Shown: one piece after another, positions 18,827 to 27,032 of the stretch
Numbering within the stretch: the first letter of the stretch is position 1
How the letters are laid out: the number at the start of each line of letters is the position of its first letter
From: Nocardia rhamnosiphila NBRC 108938
GTDB taxonomy: Bacteria; Actinomycetota; Actinomycetes; Mycobacteriales; Mycobacteriaceae
DNA length: 64,000 nucleotides
Reading direction: 5' to 3'
Assembly: GCF_000720425.1 (NCBI RefSeq)
Contig: NZ_JOAJ01000001.1
Coordinates: 248,001 to 312,000 of the forward strand
Program-made: the position numbers and the translations under genes
Notes under the pieces: generated by a model
What the model saw: the letters and a program-made list of their open reading frames with translations, nothing else
What the model was told of the DNA's origin: nothing
Database searches by the model: none

Positions 18827-18875
18827 GGGCCAAGCATAGCTAGCCGCGTTCTCGGGCGCGGCCAGGTCGCGCGCC

Positions 18876-19157
18876 CTAGGGCATCTCGATTTCCGCGGCG
18901 GAGCGGTCGAAGCGTAGTCCACGCCACACAGGGTGTCTCAGCCCCGACGAGGTACGTTCGCGATAGGTCACGTCACCAACCAATTTCGGGGAGACCCAGG
19001 AGGCCGACTCGGCGACGCCGCGGGGCACCTCGCCGGCGACCGGCGGTGCCTCGACAGCGAGCCCATCCAGTTCCCGTTGCAGCGCGGTCCGCCAACTGGC
19101 GAACCGTACGCACACCGGCGAGCCGCTTCCTTGAGTTCGCCCGAGAGCCGAAAGCAA
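18876..19157 (-). pseudogene. ATP-dependent DNA ligase, C-terminal fragment
   Basis: About 93 codons match the end of LigC/LigD-type ATP-dependent DNA ligases, in particular ASWVSPKLVGDVTYRERT followed by LRHPVWRGLRFD, which is the OB-fold end. The nucleotidyltransferase part is entirely missing and no further ligase sequence is seen upstream, where repeat copy B lies about 140 bp away. This is a deletion remnant and not a gene. Confidence 0.8.
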
Positions 19158-19298
19158 CGCGGCCGCCGTTGCGACCGATGGGGCCGTCGTTCAGTGCTGT
19201 ACACGGACGTGTGTCGGCCACAGGGCCACCCCCAGAGGGCTCGTAACAAGATGCGGGTTGCCTACTTTCGCAGGTCGATCTCTGTGGATAGCCGCTGT

Positions 19299-19466
19299 AT
19301 CCCCCTCTGGACACCCTTTCGACCCTTTGACCTGCGATTATGTTTACAATACATAACTGCCTTCATGGCATATCCGCAGGTCAGATTGTCGGGCGGGGGT
19401 TCATGTCCTTTCAGGACACCTTTTCGTAGCATTTCTGCCCCGGTAACCGTGTTTTGCCCTGGCAAC
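19299..19466. repeat. Dispersed repeat, copy B
   Basis: This is related to copies at 15326 and 25931. Its inverted arms are perfect: TGACCTGCG (19328-19336) and CGCAGGTCA (19375-19383) with a 38-bp AT-rich core. GGACACC motifs lie on both sides, at about 19309 and 19414. Confidence 0.8.
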
Positions 19467-19580
19467 TACATCACTGCCACTATGCCTTTGCTGTCTCTCG
19501 GACAGCCGCAAGTGGACCTAACCTGATCGGCCCGCCCGGCGCGCCGATCTGCGCTCCGGCCCTCGAATAGCGGTGCCACC

Positions 19581-19778
19581 ATGTCACGTCTGGCCGCTCG
19601 GGTCGATGCTGCCATCCCGCGGATGCGCGATGACCTCCAGTGCGCATGCTGCCGACTCGGACTCGACGAGCGGTACGGCGAATGGATCGCAGGCGAGTTT
19701 GCGCCATGGGCGGCCGACTGCCTCGTCCGCCGCATCGGCAACGAGATCCACGGAGACCGCGCGGGGCGCGCAGCCTAA
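19581..19778 (+). CDS. Possible small protein
   Basis: A 65-aa frame starts at ATG 19581 and reads SRLAARVDAAIPRMRDDLQ, then a CACC pair and GEWIAGEFAPWAADCLVRRI. Composition is protein-like, but there is no clear ribosome site and no family match. It lies upstream of, and in the same direction as, the small membrane protein at 19873. Confidence 0.3.
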   Translation: MSRLAARVDAAIPRMRDDLQCACCRLGLDERYGEWIAGEFAPWAADCLVRRIGNEIHGDRAGRAA

Positions 19779-19872
19779 GGCAGAGTGAGGTAGGTCACGT
19801 TTTCTTTCCGTACCGTATTGGTCGCAGTATCCGATTTCTGTTTGCCGGGTCATCAGAGATCGGAGAAACCGC

Positions 19873-19998
19873 ATGAGAAACGGAGAATTGGCCATGCTGC
19901 TCGGACTCCTCGCGTTCATAGCGATCGTCCGCGATGCCGCATGGTTCGACACTAGGGCGCGCCGGGCGCCTACGGGAAACATCCCGGGGGACAAGTGA
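19873..19998 (+). CDS. Small single-pass membrane protein, 41 aa
   Basis: ATG 19873 follows GGAG by 7 bp. The product begins MRNGELAMLLGLLAFIAIV, which is one short hydrophobic helix, and has a basic tail (TRARRAP). Its stop overlaps the GTG start of the next gene (GTGA), so the two are translationally coupled. Small membrane proteins coupled to a nuclease-like partner occur in some defence systems; that parallel is inference. Confidence 0.6.
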   Translation: MRNGELAMLLGLLAFIAIVRDAAWFDTRARRAPTGNIPGDK

Positions 19999-20921
19999 AC
20001 CTCTACGAACTGCGCCGCGACATGGATTGTTTGGCCTGGTCCACATGGCTCGACTACCAGGATGGCTTCTGGCTCGGTCTTGAACCAGGCGAAGAATCTG
20101 TCACAGATCGTGTCCTGCTTGAGCTTCAGCGGGATCACCCCGAGAATCTGCACGTCAACAGGTACACGCGGACAAAGGAAAACGAGGTCGGAGCCGACTG
20201 GGAGTGGTTGATCGGCAACGATGATCAAGGGTGGCTCTGCCTGCGAGTCCAGGCGAAGCGGATCCACCACTGGACATACAGGATGCTCGGCCACGAAGGT
20301 GCGCGGGAGGACGAACTTCAGTACGACACGTTGATCCGGGAGTGCCGGAAGGATCGCGCGTTTCCCTACCACGTCTTCTATAACGGATGGGAGCCCGGCC
20401 GCTTCAAGCCGAAAGGCTTGCCCGCAGACGTCGCGGCATGGCAGAGCAACAGGTGGTGGGCGCGCTACAAAGAGACGAAGGAATACTGGGGATGCGCGGC
20501 CTTGTCCTCTTATCAGGTGGCCGCCTTGCACTCCAGGACTTCACGGTCGAAGCGCAACTACGCACCCATGTACTTGGAGCACGCCATGCCATGGTCGGCG
20601 TTGTTTGTTACCGGAGCACCAACCTCGACGCTGGAAACGCCGCTGGACTTGGTTGAAAAACACCTGATCCGTACCACCGTTGATGGATTTGAGTCCTACT
20701 CGGGTGATGGAGCGCCCCACGACCTTCGTGCAGGTTGGCGCCGGGACCGCCTTCCTCCGTACGCGGAGGCCGTGCGTGCCGGCCGGGCCACTTCAGGGCT
20801 GGATGAAGTTCGCGAGAACCGCATTCCGCCGCCTGCCCACGTCGTTGTGGTCGCGACGATTGATAGCTCGTTTCCACGCCCCAGAAGGCCAAGGAAACGT
20901 ATCGCGAGACTGCTACCGTGA
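19995..20921 (+). CDS. Nuclease-fold-like protein of unknown function (DUF6615-like)
   Basis: This 308-aa protein starts at GTG 19995 behind a GGGGGA site. Residues about 60-90 read ENEVGADWEWLIG and then LCLRVQAKRI. A conserved acidic residue in a GADxEW strand followed by QxK is the core of PD-(D/E)xK-type nucleases, and the layout resembles the uncharacterised DUF6615 group. The middle has aromatic-rich segments (NRWWARYKETKEYWG) and the C-terminus is basic. No membrane segment is present. It is co-translated with a 41-aa membrane protein and sits in mobile DNA, which suits a defence or element-stability role. Enzyme activity is not proven by motif alone. Confidence 0.7.
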   Translation: MNLYELRRDMDCLAWSTWLDYQDGFWLGLEPGEESVTDRVLLELQRDHPENLHVNRYTRTKENEVGADWEWLIGNDDQGWLCLRVQAKRIHHWTYRMLGHEGAREDELQYDTLIRECRKDRAFPYHVFYNGWEPGRFKPKGLPADVAAWQSNRWWARYKETKEYWGCAALSSYQVAALHSRTSRSKRNYAPMYLEHAMPWSALFVTGAPTSTLETPLDLVEKHLIRTTVDGFESYSGDGAPHDLRAGWRRDRLPPYAEAVRAGRATSGLDEVRENRIPPPAHVVVVATIDSSFPRPRRPRKRIARLLP

Positions 20922-21586
20922 ACTCGGCCTCAGCCCCCTGGCTTGAGGTAGATACGCCCAAGGTGGATACGATGTAGCGCCGGTGTGCGCCGATAGGCTT
21001 TCGCGTGAGCGACGAACCGCAGTTATGTCAGAAATGCTGAGAAGCCCCGACCGGAGCTGGCGGCCTGCTGCGCCCGGACTGCCTGGCCGTCATCCAGCAG
21101 CATGCCGCTGACCCGTATGAGGGAGTGGTTTAACCGGGCGCGCGGTAGTTGACCCGACACGCTGAACTTCCCCCCGGTACAGCAGAGCGGACAACTCTCG
21201 CTGGTGTATCCGCCCCACACCCCGGTTTGCGTGACCCATCAAAGTCGATGTTCCCTGAAACTGCTTTATGTCACGTAGTTCCAGATCACACCTGGCGACG
21301 AGGAGAATTTGGGATTATCAGGCCGCGCTGCATGCAGCGTACTTGCACAGCCGTACGCCCAATCGTACGTTAGCTTAGAGGGCAAGAGTTTGATGTCGCG
21401 AAAGTGGGCAAGTTCATCCGGCCGCCACGTAAATGAGTTTTTAGCGACGCCTGCGAATTGTTGGACCGTATTCCTGCAAGACGCACTATATAGCTCTTCA
21501 GGAATAGGCTGGCACTGTATTCGATGTTCTTCATCGCTGCGAGCTAGGGTAACCCACTGGGCCGGGACCCCCTGGCCCCGTGATGA
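20922..21586. other. Region without a supported gene, lower GC
   Basis: This stretch of 665 bp is more AT-rich than its neighbours, especially 21300-21540. A 131-codon minus-strand frame (21266-21661) exists but has no ribosome site and overlaps the next gene. I cannot support any feature here. Confidence 0.5.
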
Positions 21587-21601
21587 CGGATTATTGGCGA
21601 T

Positions 21602-22051
21602 TTGGATCGTGCTCAGCCGGACGATTTTCGCGAGTGTTTCATCAGGACGATTTCGAGACAAGACGCAAACGAAAATCTGCTCACCTTCGCCAAGCTGATG
21701 GATATCCTGTTCCGAGAACGGAACGCGGATCTAATCCCAGTTTTCCTGGATCGCGGAGGTCCTGCGTCATGGGAAATACTTGATGCGGCGCGCCGCTATC
21801 ATGCGAGCAATTACATCTCGGAAACCCTCCGTAAATCGCCCACAGTTGGTACGCGCGAAGCGATTGCTCTGACGGTACTGGCCTCCGCACCGAACGCGGA
21901 AGCACTCGACGGGTTGATGGTTCAGGTCGAGGATCATCTCGAGGGGACCGACGTCCGAGCGGCGACGCGGAAGGCCCTGACTGGACTCTCGAAGGCTCAC
22001 ACCGCTGAGGTCGAGCGAGTGTCCAGAATTCTAGATGTTGAACTGATCTGA
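21602..22051 (+). CDS. Hypothetical helical protein upstream of an MFS exporter
   Basis: The frame opens at 21587 and TTG 21602 is the first usable start; no strong ribosome site is seen, so the gene may be truncated at its 5' end. About 149 aa are predicted, mainly helical: FAKLMDILFRERNADLIP, then REAIALTVLASAPNAEALDG, and ATRKALTGLSKAH. The pattern hints at HEAT-like helical pairs. It ends 9 bp before the MFS gene, so the two probably form an operon. No family name can be given. Confidence 0.55.
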   Translation: MDRAQPDDFRECFIRTISRQDANENLLTFAKLMDILFRERNADLIPVFLDRGGPASWEILDAARRYHASNYISETLRKSPTVGTREAIALTVLASAPNAEALDGLMVQVEDHLEGTDVRAATRKALTGLSKAHTAEVERVSRILDVELI

Positions 22052-22060
22052 GGAGCGGGC

Positions 22061-23299
22061 GTGCTGCAAGGAAGATTCGGCCGACTGTTGGCGATGGCGG
22101 GTATCACCAATTCGGTGGACGGTGGTGCTCGGATTTACTCTCCGCTGCTTGCCATCTCATGGGAGGCCAGTCAGGCTGCGGTCGCTTGGATCTTCTTCGC
22201 AGCACTGCTTCCGTGGGCGGTTGGCAGCCTGTTCGCCGGGGCGGTGATCGACCGCAGGGACCGTTTCGCGATTCTGCGCGCCGTGAATCTGACGCGAGCC
22301 GCCGGTCTCGGCATCGCCGCGGCGGCCGCCTTCCTGTTTCCCGGTCAACTGGCGGTGTTGCTGGGGCTGGCGGTCGTGATCGGCACCGTCGATATGGTCG
22401 GCGACATCTGCGCACAGAGTATGGTGGCCGATCTTATCGAGGAATCAGCACGCACTGCTGCCTACGGGAAGATGGCGTCGGTGCAGACCGTCCTCGGGGT
22501 GCTGGCCGCCCCGGCGATCGGCGGTCTGCTCGTCGCGGCGCCGGCATGGCTGGCGCTGTCCACGCTGGGCATCGTGAGTTCGGTCGCAGTGTTTCTCGTT
22601 AAGGGCCATGCGGTGCCTGGGGCGGGGCCGGCGCGAGAGCATCGGTCCAGTTCGATCCTGACCGACACCGGGATCGGGTTGAAGACTATCCTTCACAGCT
22701 CCTGGCTGGGGCGCACCGCCGTAGCGGTTGGCGTGATGAACCTGGCGTCATCGGCGACGATGGCAGTCCTCGTCGTATACACGAGCCGGTCGCTGGGCGC
22801 ATCGGCCGCCGAGACCGGAATGCTGTTGTCCGCGGTCGGTGTCGGTTCCAGCGTCGGCAGTCTGACCGCTGCGCGTCGGTCCGCGAGTCTCGGATTCCGG
22901 GCTTCGGTCATGATCGGTGCGCTGGGCATCGCGTTGGGCCTGGTCTCGCCCGTAATCGGGACGAGCATGATCCAGCTGGGAATTGTGTCCGTGCTCGGTA
23001 GTCTGCTCGCACCGCTGTTCGGCGTAAACCTGATCTCGATGCGTCAGCGCATGATCACCCCGGATCTGGCCGGCCGGGTGAATGCGTCCTTCCAGCTTCT
23101 CGGAATCGGCTCCGCACCGCTGGGCGCGCTGATTGCCGGCGCCGTGTCTGCGGTCGTGACGGAGAAGGCGGTGTTCGCGGCGAGTGCAAGCCTTGCGATT
23201 GCAGCTCTCGTGGTGTGCCGGCCGTGGTCTTTGGGCTTGCTCTCGAGGCCAGCCACCGAAGACCAGGTGGACCACCGGGTACGGGAAGTACCGAGTTGA
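22061..23299 (+). CDS. MFS exporter (EntS/macrolide-efflux-like)
   Basis: This 412-aa integral membrane protein of the major facilitator superfamily has about 12 hydrophobic segments. Features of the MFS_3 group are seen: an N-terminal IYSPLLAISWEAS, the loop DRRDRFAILR between helices 2 and 3, and FGVNLISMRQRMITPDLAGRV in the second half, a motif common in siderophore and macrolide exporters. It likely expels a small molecule using the proton gradient. The GTG start at 22061 is 9 bp after the preceding gene. Substrate unknown. Confidence 0.82.
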   Translation: MLQGRFGRLLAMAGITNSVDGGARIYSPLLAISWEASQAAVAWIFFAALLPWAVGSLFAGAVIDRRDRFAILRAVNLTRAAGLGIAAAAAFLFPGQLAVLLGLAVVIGTVDMVGDICAQSMVADLIEESARTAAYGKMASVQTVLGVLAAPAIGGLLVAAPAWLALSTLGIVSSVAVFLVKGHAVPGAGPAREHRSSSILTDTGIGLKTILHSSWLGRTAVAVGVMNLASSATMAVLVVYTSRSLGASAAETGMLLSAVGVGSSVGSLTAARRSASLGFRASVMIGALGIALGLVSPVIGTSMIQLGIVSVLGSLLAPLFGVNLISMRQRMITPDLAGRVNASFQLLGIGSAPLGALIAGAVSAVVTEKAVFAASASLAIAALVVCRPWSLGLLSRPATEDQVDHRVREVPS

Positions 23300-23467
23300 A
23301 TCGGTAGGCGCAGGTAGCGATCCGGCTCGCCAGGTTCATATCGTTGGCAGATCCCGGGCGCCCGACCTGACTCCTGGACATCACCGCATCACCACATCAC
23401 GACGCCCGCGACAGTTCGCGTCACCATGGCAGGCGACAGCTCAGGCGCGGCAGAATAGGTTTCCATC

Positions 23468-25534
23468 ATGACGAGCAATCCGTTCTTCGCCCGGAGCCCG
23501 CTTCCGTACGAGTTGCCGGAATTCGCAAAGATCGGTGACGAGCATTATCTGCCCGCGTTCGAGCGGGGGATGGCCGAGCAGCTGGCCGAGATCGATGCCA
23601 TCACCTCGGAGGTGGAGGCGCCCACCTTCGACAATGTCATCGTGGCGTTGGAGCGTTCGGGTGCGGTGCTGAAGCGGGTGTCGAATGTGTTCGGCAATAT
23701 TGCGGGTTCGGATTCGAGCGCGCAGTCCGATGCGATCGAAGCCGAGATCTCGCCGCGGCTCGCGGCGCACCGGGATTCCATCCATCTGAATCCGGAGCTT
23801 TTCGGCCGGATCGAAACGCTGTACGGACGTCGCGGCGAACTCGGTCTGGACCCGGAGGAATCGAGACTGCTCGAGCTGTACCGCCTCCGGTTCGTCCGGG
23901 CCGGCGCCGGTCTGGACACCGACCAGCAGGATCGGTTGCGCGCGATCAACATCGAACTCGCCGCATCGGAAACGGAATTCGGTCAAGCCAACTCGTCGGT
24001 TCGTAACGCGGCGACGTTGATCCTGGACGATATCTCGGAACTGGCCGGGCTGGACTCGGGGGCGCTCGCTGCCGCGGCGGAGAATGCCCGTTCGCTTGGG
24101 CATACCGGAAAGTGGGCGCTGAGCCTGGATAATGTCTCGAACCAACCCGTTCTCGCCGGACTGACCGACCGTGCGGTGCGGCGACGAGTGATGGCGGCAT
24201 CGCTGGGGCGTGGGTTCGGTGCCGATGGTGCCAACAGCACCCTGGCAGCACGGATCGCTTCGCTGCGCGCCGAACGGGCCGTGTTGCTCGGTTACTCGGA
24301 TCATGCCGCATACGCGGTGGCGGATCAGACCGCGAAGACAGTATCCGCGGTCGAGGAAATGTTCGACCGGCTGGTTCCGCCCGCTGTCGCGAAGGCGCGG
24401 GGCGAGGCTGCCGAACTCCAGGCGGCGATGCGGGCCGCCACGAGCGAGGATTCCGAACTGCGCTCGTGGGATTGGCAGTTCTGGTCGGAACAAGTTCGCG
24501 CCGAGCGGGTTTCGGTGGACGCCGAGGCGCTGCGTCCGTACTTCGAGCTGGAACGCGTCCTGTGGGACGGGGTGTTCTACGCAGCGGAGCAGGTCTATGG
24601 GATCACCGTCTGGGAGCGCGGCGATCTGATCGGTTACCACCCGGAGGTCCGCGTTTTCGAGGTGTTCGACGCCGGTGGCGAGCCCCGGGGGCTCTTCCTC
24701 GGCGATTTCTTCACCCGCCCATCGAAACGGGGTGGTGCCTGGATGAACGAATTGGTCAGTCAATCCACGCTGTTGGATCAGCAGCCGGTCGTGGTGAACA
24801 ATCTCAATATCGCGAAACCGGCCGAGGGCGAAGCCGCCCTACTGAGCTGGGACAACGTCAGGACACTGTTCCATGAGTTCGGCCATGCTCTGCACGGGCT
24901 GTTCTCGAAGGTGCGCTACCCCTTCTTCTCCGGTACCGAAGTGCCGCGCGATTTCGTCGAATTCCCGTCACAGGTGAACGAGATGTGGATGTCGCGGCCG
25001 GAAATCCTGGCCAATTACGCCCGGCACTTCGAGACCGGCGAACCGATGCCCGCCGAACTGGTCGAGCGGATGGACGCCACCGAGAGTTTCGGTGAGGGCT
25101 TCCGCACCGTCGAATATCTTGCCGCGGCACTGCTGGACTGGGCATGGCATCGTATCCCGGCCGTCGACCCGCGGTCCAAGGGTCTCGACCCGGACAGTGC
25201 CTATGCCGAGGCTTTCGAGGATGCGGCGCTGCGGAAAGCGGGAATCGTGGTCGCCTCGATTCCCCCGCGCTACCGCACCGGATATTTCGCGCATATATTC
25301 TCGGGTGGCTACGACGCCGGCTACTACTCGTATATCTGGAGCGAGGTGCTCGATGCCGATACCGCGCGGTGGTTCACCGACGGCGACGCACCGATCCGGG
25401 AGAAGGGCCGGCTCTTCCGCCGCGCACTGCTGTCCCGAGGCGGGTCGGTGGACCCACTGGAAGCCTTCGAAGCGTTCCGCGGCCGCGCACCCGAGATCGA
25501 ACCCCTGCTGGTCCGGCGGGGGCTGACCGTTTGA
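23468..25534 (+). CDS. dcp: M3-family zinc metallopeptidase (peptidyl-dipeptidase Dcp / oligopeptidase A type)
   Basis: A cytosolic oligopeptidase of 688 aa, normal for the family. The zinc motif HEFGHALHG begins at residue 469 and is followed by RDFVEFPSQVNEMW, the typical second zinc-ligand and substrate region. The C-terminal stretch GYDAGYYSYIWSEVLDADTARWF is also diagnostic. It removes dipeptides or cleaves short peptides from protein turnover. The start at ATG 23468 is the natural family start. The gene stands alone and looks intact, a housekeeping-like gene within a tract rich in mobile DNA. Confidence 0.92.
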   Translation: MTSNPFFARSPLPYELPEFAKIGDEHYLPAFERGMAEQLAEIDAITSEVEAPTFDNVIVALERSGAVLKRVSNVFGNIAGSDSSAQSDAIEAEISPRLAAHRDSIHLNPELFGRIETLYGRRGELGLDPEESRLLELYRLRFVRAGAGLDTDQQDRLRAINIELAASETEFGQANSSVRNAATLILDDISELAGLDSGALAAAAENARSLGHTGKWALSLDNVSNQPVLAGLTDRAVRRRVMAASLGRGFGADGANSTLAARIASLRAERAVLLGYSDHAAYAVADQTAKTVSAVEEMFDRLVPPAVAKARGEAAELQAAMRAATSEDSELRSWDWQFWSEQVRAERVSVDAEALRPYFELERVLWDGVFYAAEQVYGITVWERGDLIGYHPEVRVFEVFDAGGEPRGLFLGDFFTRPSKRGGAWMNELVSQSTLLDQQPVVVNNLNIAKPAEGEAALLSWDNVRTLFHEFGHALHGLFSKVRYPFFSGTEVPRDFVEFPSQVNEMWMSRPEILANYARHFETGEPMPAELVERMDATESFGEGFRTVEYLAAALLDWAWHRIPAVDPRSKGLDPDSAYAEAFEDAALRKAGIVVASIPPRYRTGYFAHIFSGGYDAGYYSYIWSEVLDADTARWFTDGDAPIREKGRLFRRALLSRGGSVDPLEAFEAFRGRAPEIEPLLVRRGLTV

Positions 25535-25930
25535 TTTCGGCCAGTCACTCAATCGGGAAATCGTCCAATCCAGGTGTCGAGGCTCGGTAAGAATCTCAAC
25601 AGATGCGTGGCCACGGCCACCGGCCAGTGGTTCGCCGGCCGGCACGTGAGCTCCGTTGAGAATTTCAACGACGGCGGTCACGTACCGTCATGGGATCGTT
25701 TCGCCCAGCGTTGAAACGCGACCCCGGTGGGAACCGGCGCCATTACAGAGCGGTCAACCGGGGCTGAGCGGCGCCGTCGATTGTGGTCCGGCGCGGCTCA
25801 GCGGGCTCCGGGATGCGCCTCAGCGTAGAAAGTATGCCGAGAAGGGGCCTCTTGATTCGCGGTTGCTACATGCGTCTCTGTCCGCTAATGATATGCCGTA
25901 CATGTTGCCGTGTGAGCGCGTGGGCGTAGT
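25535..25930. other. Intergenic region
   Basis: About 400 bp between the peptidase stop and repeat copy C. No gene, clear hairpin or motif was found. Confidence 0.5.
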
Positions 25931-26104
25931 GGTCCATTCCCGCTCCGGACGCTTTTCAGGCGATCTGAACTACAATTATATGCAGATTCTATGAATCTTG
26001 TTGGGTATATCCCCGTCAGGGCAGCGTACAGGGTGTTTGTGTCCTACCCGAGCACCTTTTCGCAGCATTTCTGCGTCGGCAACTGTGTTTTAACGCTGGC
26101 GCCG
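25931..26104. repeat. Dispersed repeat, copy C
   Basis: This is the third copy, with the AT-rich core TATATGCAGATTCTATGAAT shared with copy A. The inverted arms are degenerate here (TGAACTACA at 25966-25974, remnant CCGTCA at 26013-26018). GGACGC(T)TTT and GAGCACCTTTT motifs keep the spacing of about 100 bp. It lies 268 bp before the tRNA-Ala fragment. Confidence 0.75.
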
Positions 26105-26219
26105 GACACCGCCGCAACCCATCGCCGGAGTCGGTGTCGCCCTTGTGCGTCTCATCGGCGAACCCACTCGCTGGCACGTCAGGGCCAGGACGACATGCGG
26201 CTGCGGCGCCCACGTCCAG

Positions 26220-26306
26220 CGCGAGCAGGGGCCGTGCTCGGCGTTCGGGTCGAAGCCGTGTCGCTGGCCACGGGGCCGGAACCAATCGAAGATGCTGCTC
26301 GCAGGT
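26220..26306. repeat. Repeat pair D, copy 1
   Basis: About 87 bp resemble 56820-56907 (roughly 80 percent by eye), ending ATCGAAGATGCTGCTCG in both. Some similarity continues about 90 bp to the left, interrupted by an insertion in this copy. The nature of the repeat is unknown. Confidence 0.65.
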
Positions 26307-26371
26307 GACTCGATGTGCTCCTTCGGCTCAGCCGAGTGCTCGCTGGTGTCGCATGCCGCCTGAGTGGGGTT

Positions 26372-26398
26372 AGGGGTTCGAGTCCCCTTAGCTCCACA
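26372..26398 (+). pseudogene. tRNA-Ala 3' fragment (attachment-site scar)
   Basis: AGGGG-TTCGAGT-CCCCT is a perfect T arm and TAGCTCCA is the 3' acceptor strand of actinobacterial tRNA-Ala (5' partner GGGGCTA). No D arm, anticodon arm or 5' acceptor strand is present upstream. A terminator follows directly. Such 3' tRNA duplicates are the usual scar of integrases that use tRNA genes. Confidence 0.8.
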
Positions 26399-26408
26399 GA
26401 AATAGCAG

Positions 26409-26445
26409 GTCAGGACCGGTCAATGACGGGCCTGACTCGTTTCTT
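26409..26445 (+). terminator. Rho-independent terminator after the tRNA fragment
   Basis: GTCAGG-A-CCG pairs with CGG-G-CCTGAC around an 8-nt loop and is followed by TCGTTTCTT. Its position just after the tRNA-Ala 3' end suggests that this is the original chromosomal terminator of that tRNA. Confidence 0.65.
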
Positions 26446-27032
26446 GTGTACCCGCCCCCGTTTCCCCCGCTTTGGTTCTCAATTTGCCTGGTGGACGCGT
26501 CCTCCGGCGGTTGCAGTCCGGTGACCGGCAGCACCGCTCAGGACTGCTGGCGTAGCGTGACCGGATCGGGGCGACGATGGCATTCAGTGCACACCCACAC
26601 CGAACGCGGTTGTTCCAGTTGCCGCGTGTATTCGGTACCTGTCAGAGTCGGCGGGGGCAGCCGCGCCTGGGCGGCAGCGCGCGCCACCACGGCAAGGCCG
26701 AGCTGGCCGCCCCGGGTCGGGCTCTGTCCCCATCGTCTGTGTCGAACCGGACCATCACATCGGCTGGACTGGTCCTGAATCCGGCGCGTATTCCCGGACC
26801 GAGTGAGAGTTCGTCAGCGCGGGCGGCAGCGGGAATGGCCGCGTGCAGCCGGATACGTGTGCAATTCGCACCGCGATCCTCGCCAACATGCCACGACTCA
26901 CCATGGTGACCCTATGAAGGGATGGCGATAGTGGAGGAAGAGTTCGTGCGCTGACAACGGACCCGGTTACGTGATCTCAGCGAGGCTTCCACCGCACCGT
27001 CATACCCACTATTCGAGGGAGATCAGGACAGC
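26446..27032. other. Region without a supported gene
   Basis: Short open frames only. Immediately before 27033 the sequence GGGAGATCAGGACAGC provides the ribosome site of the oxidase gene. Confidence 0.5.

Noticed and set aside
21266..21661. Minus-strand 131-codon frame
   Set aside because: Reads somewhat like a protein but has no ribosome site, no family and overlaps the better supported gene at 21602.
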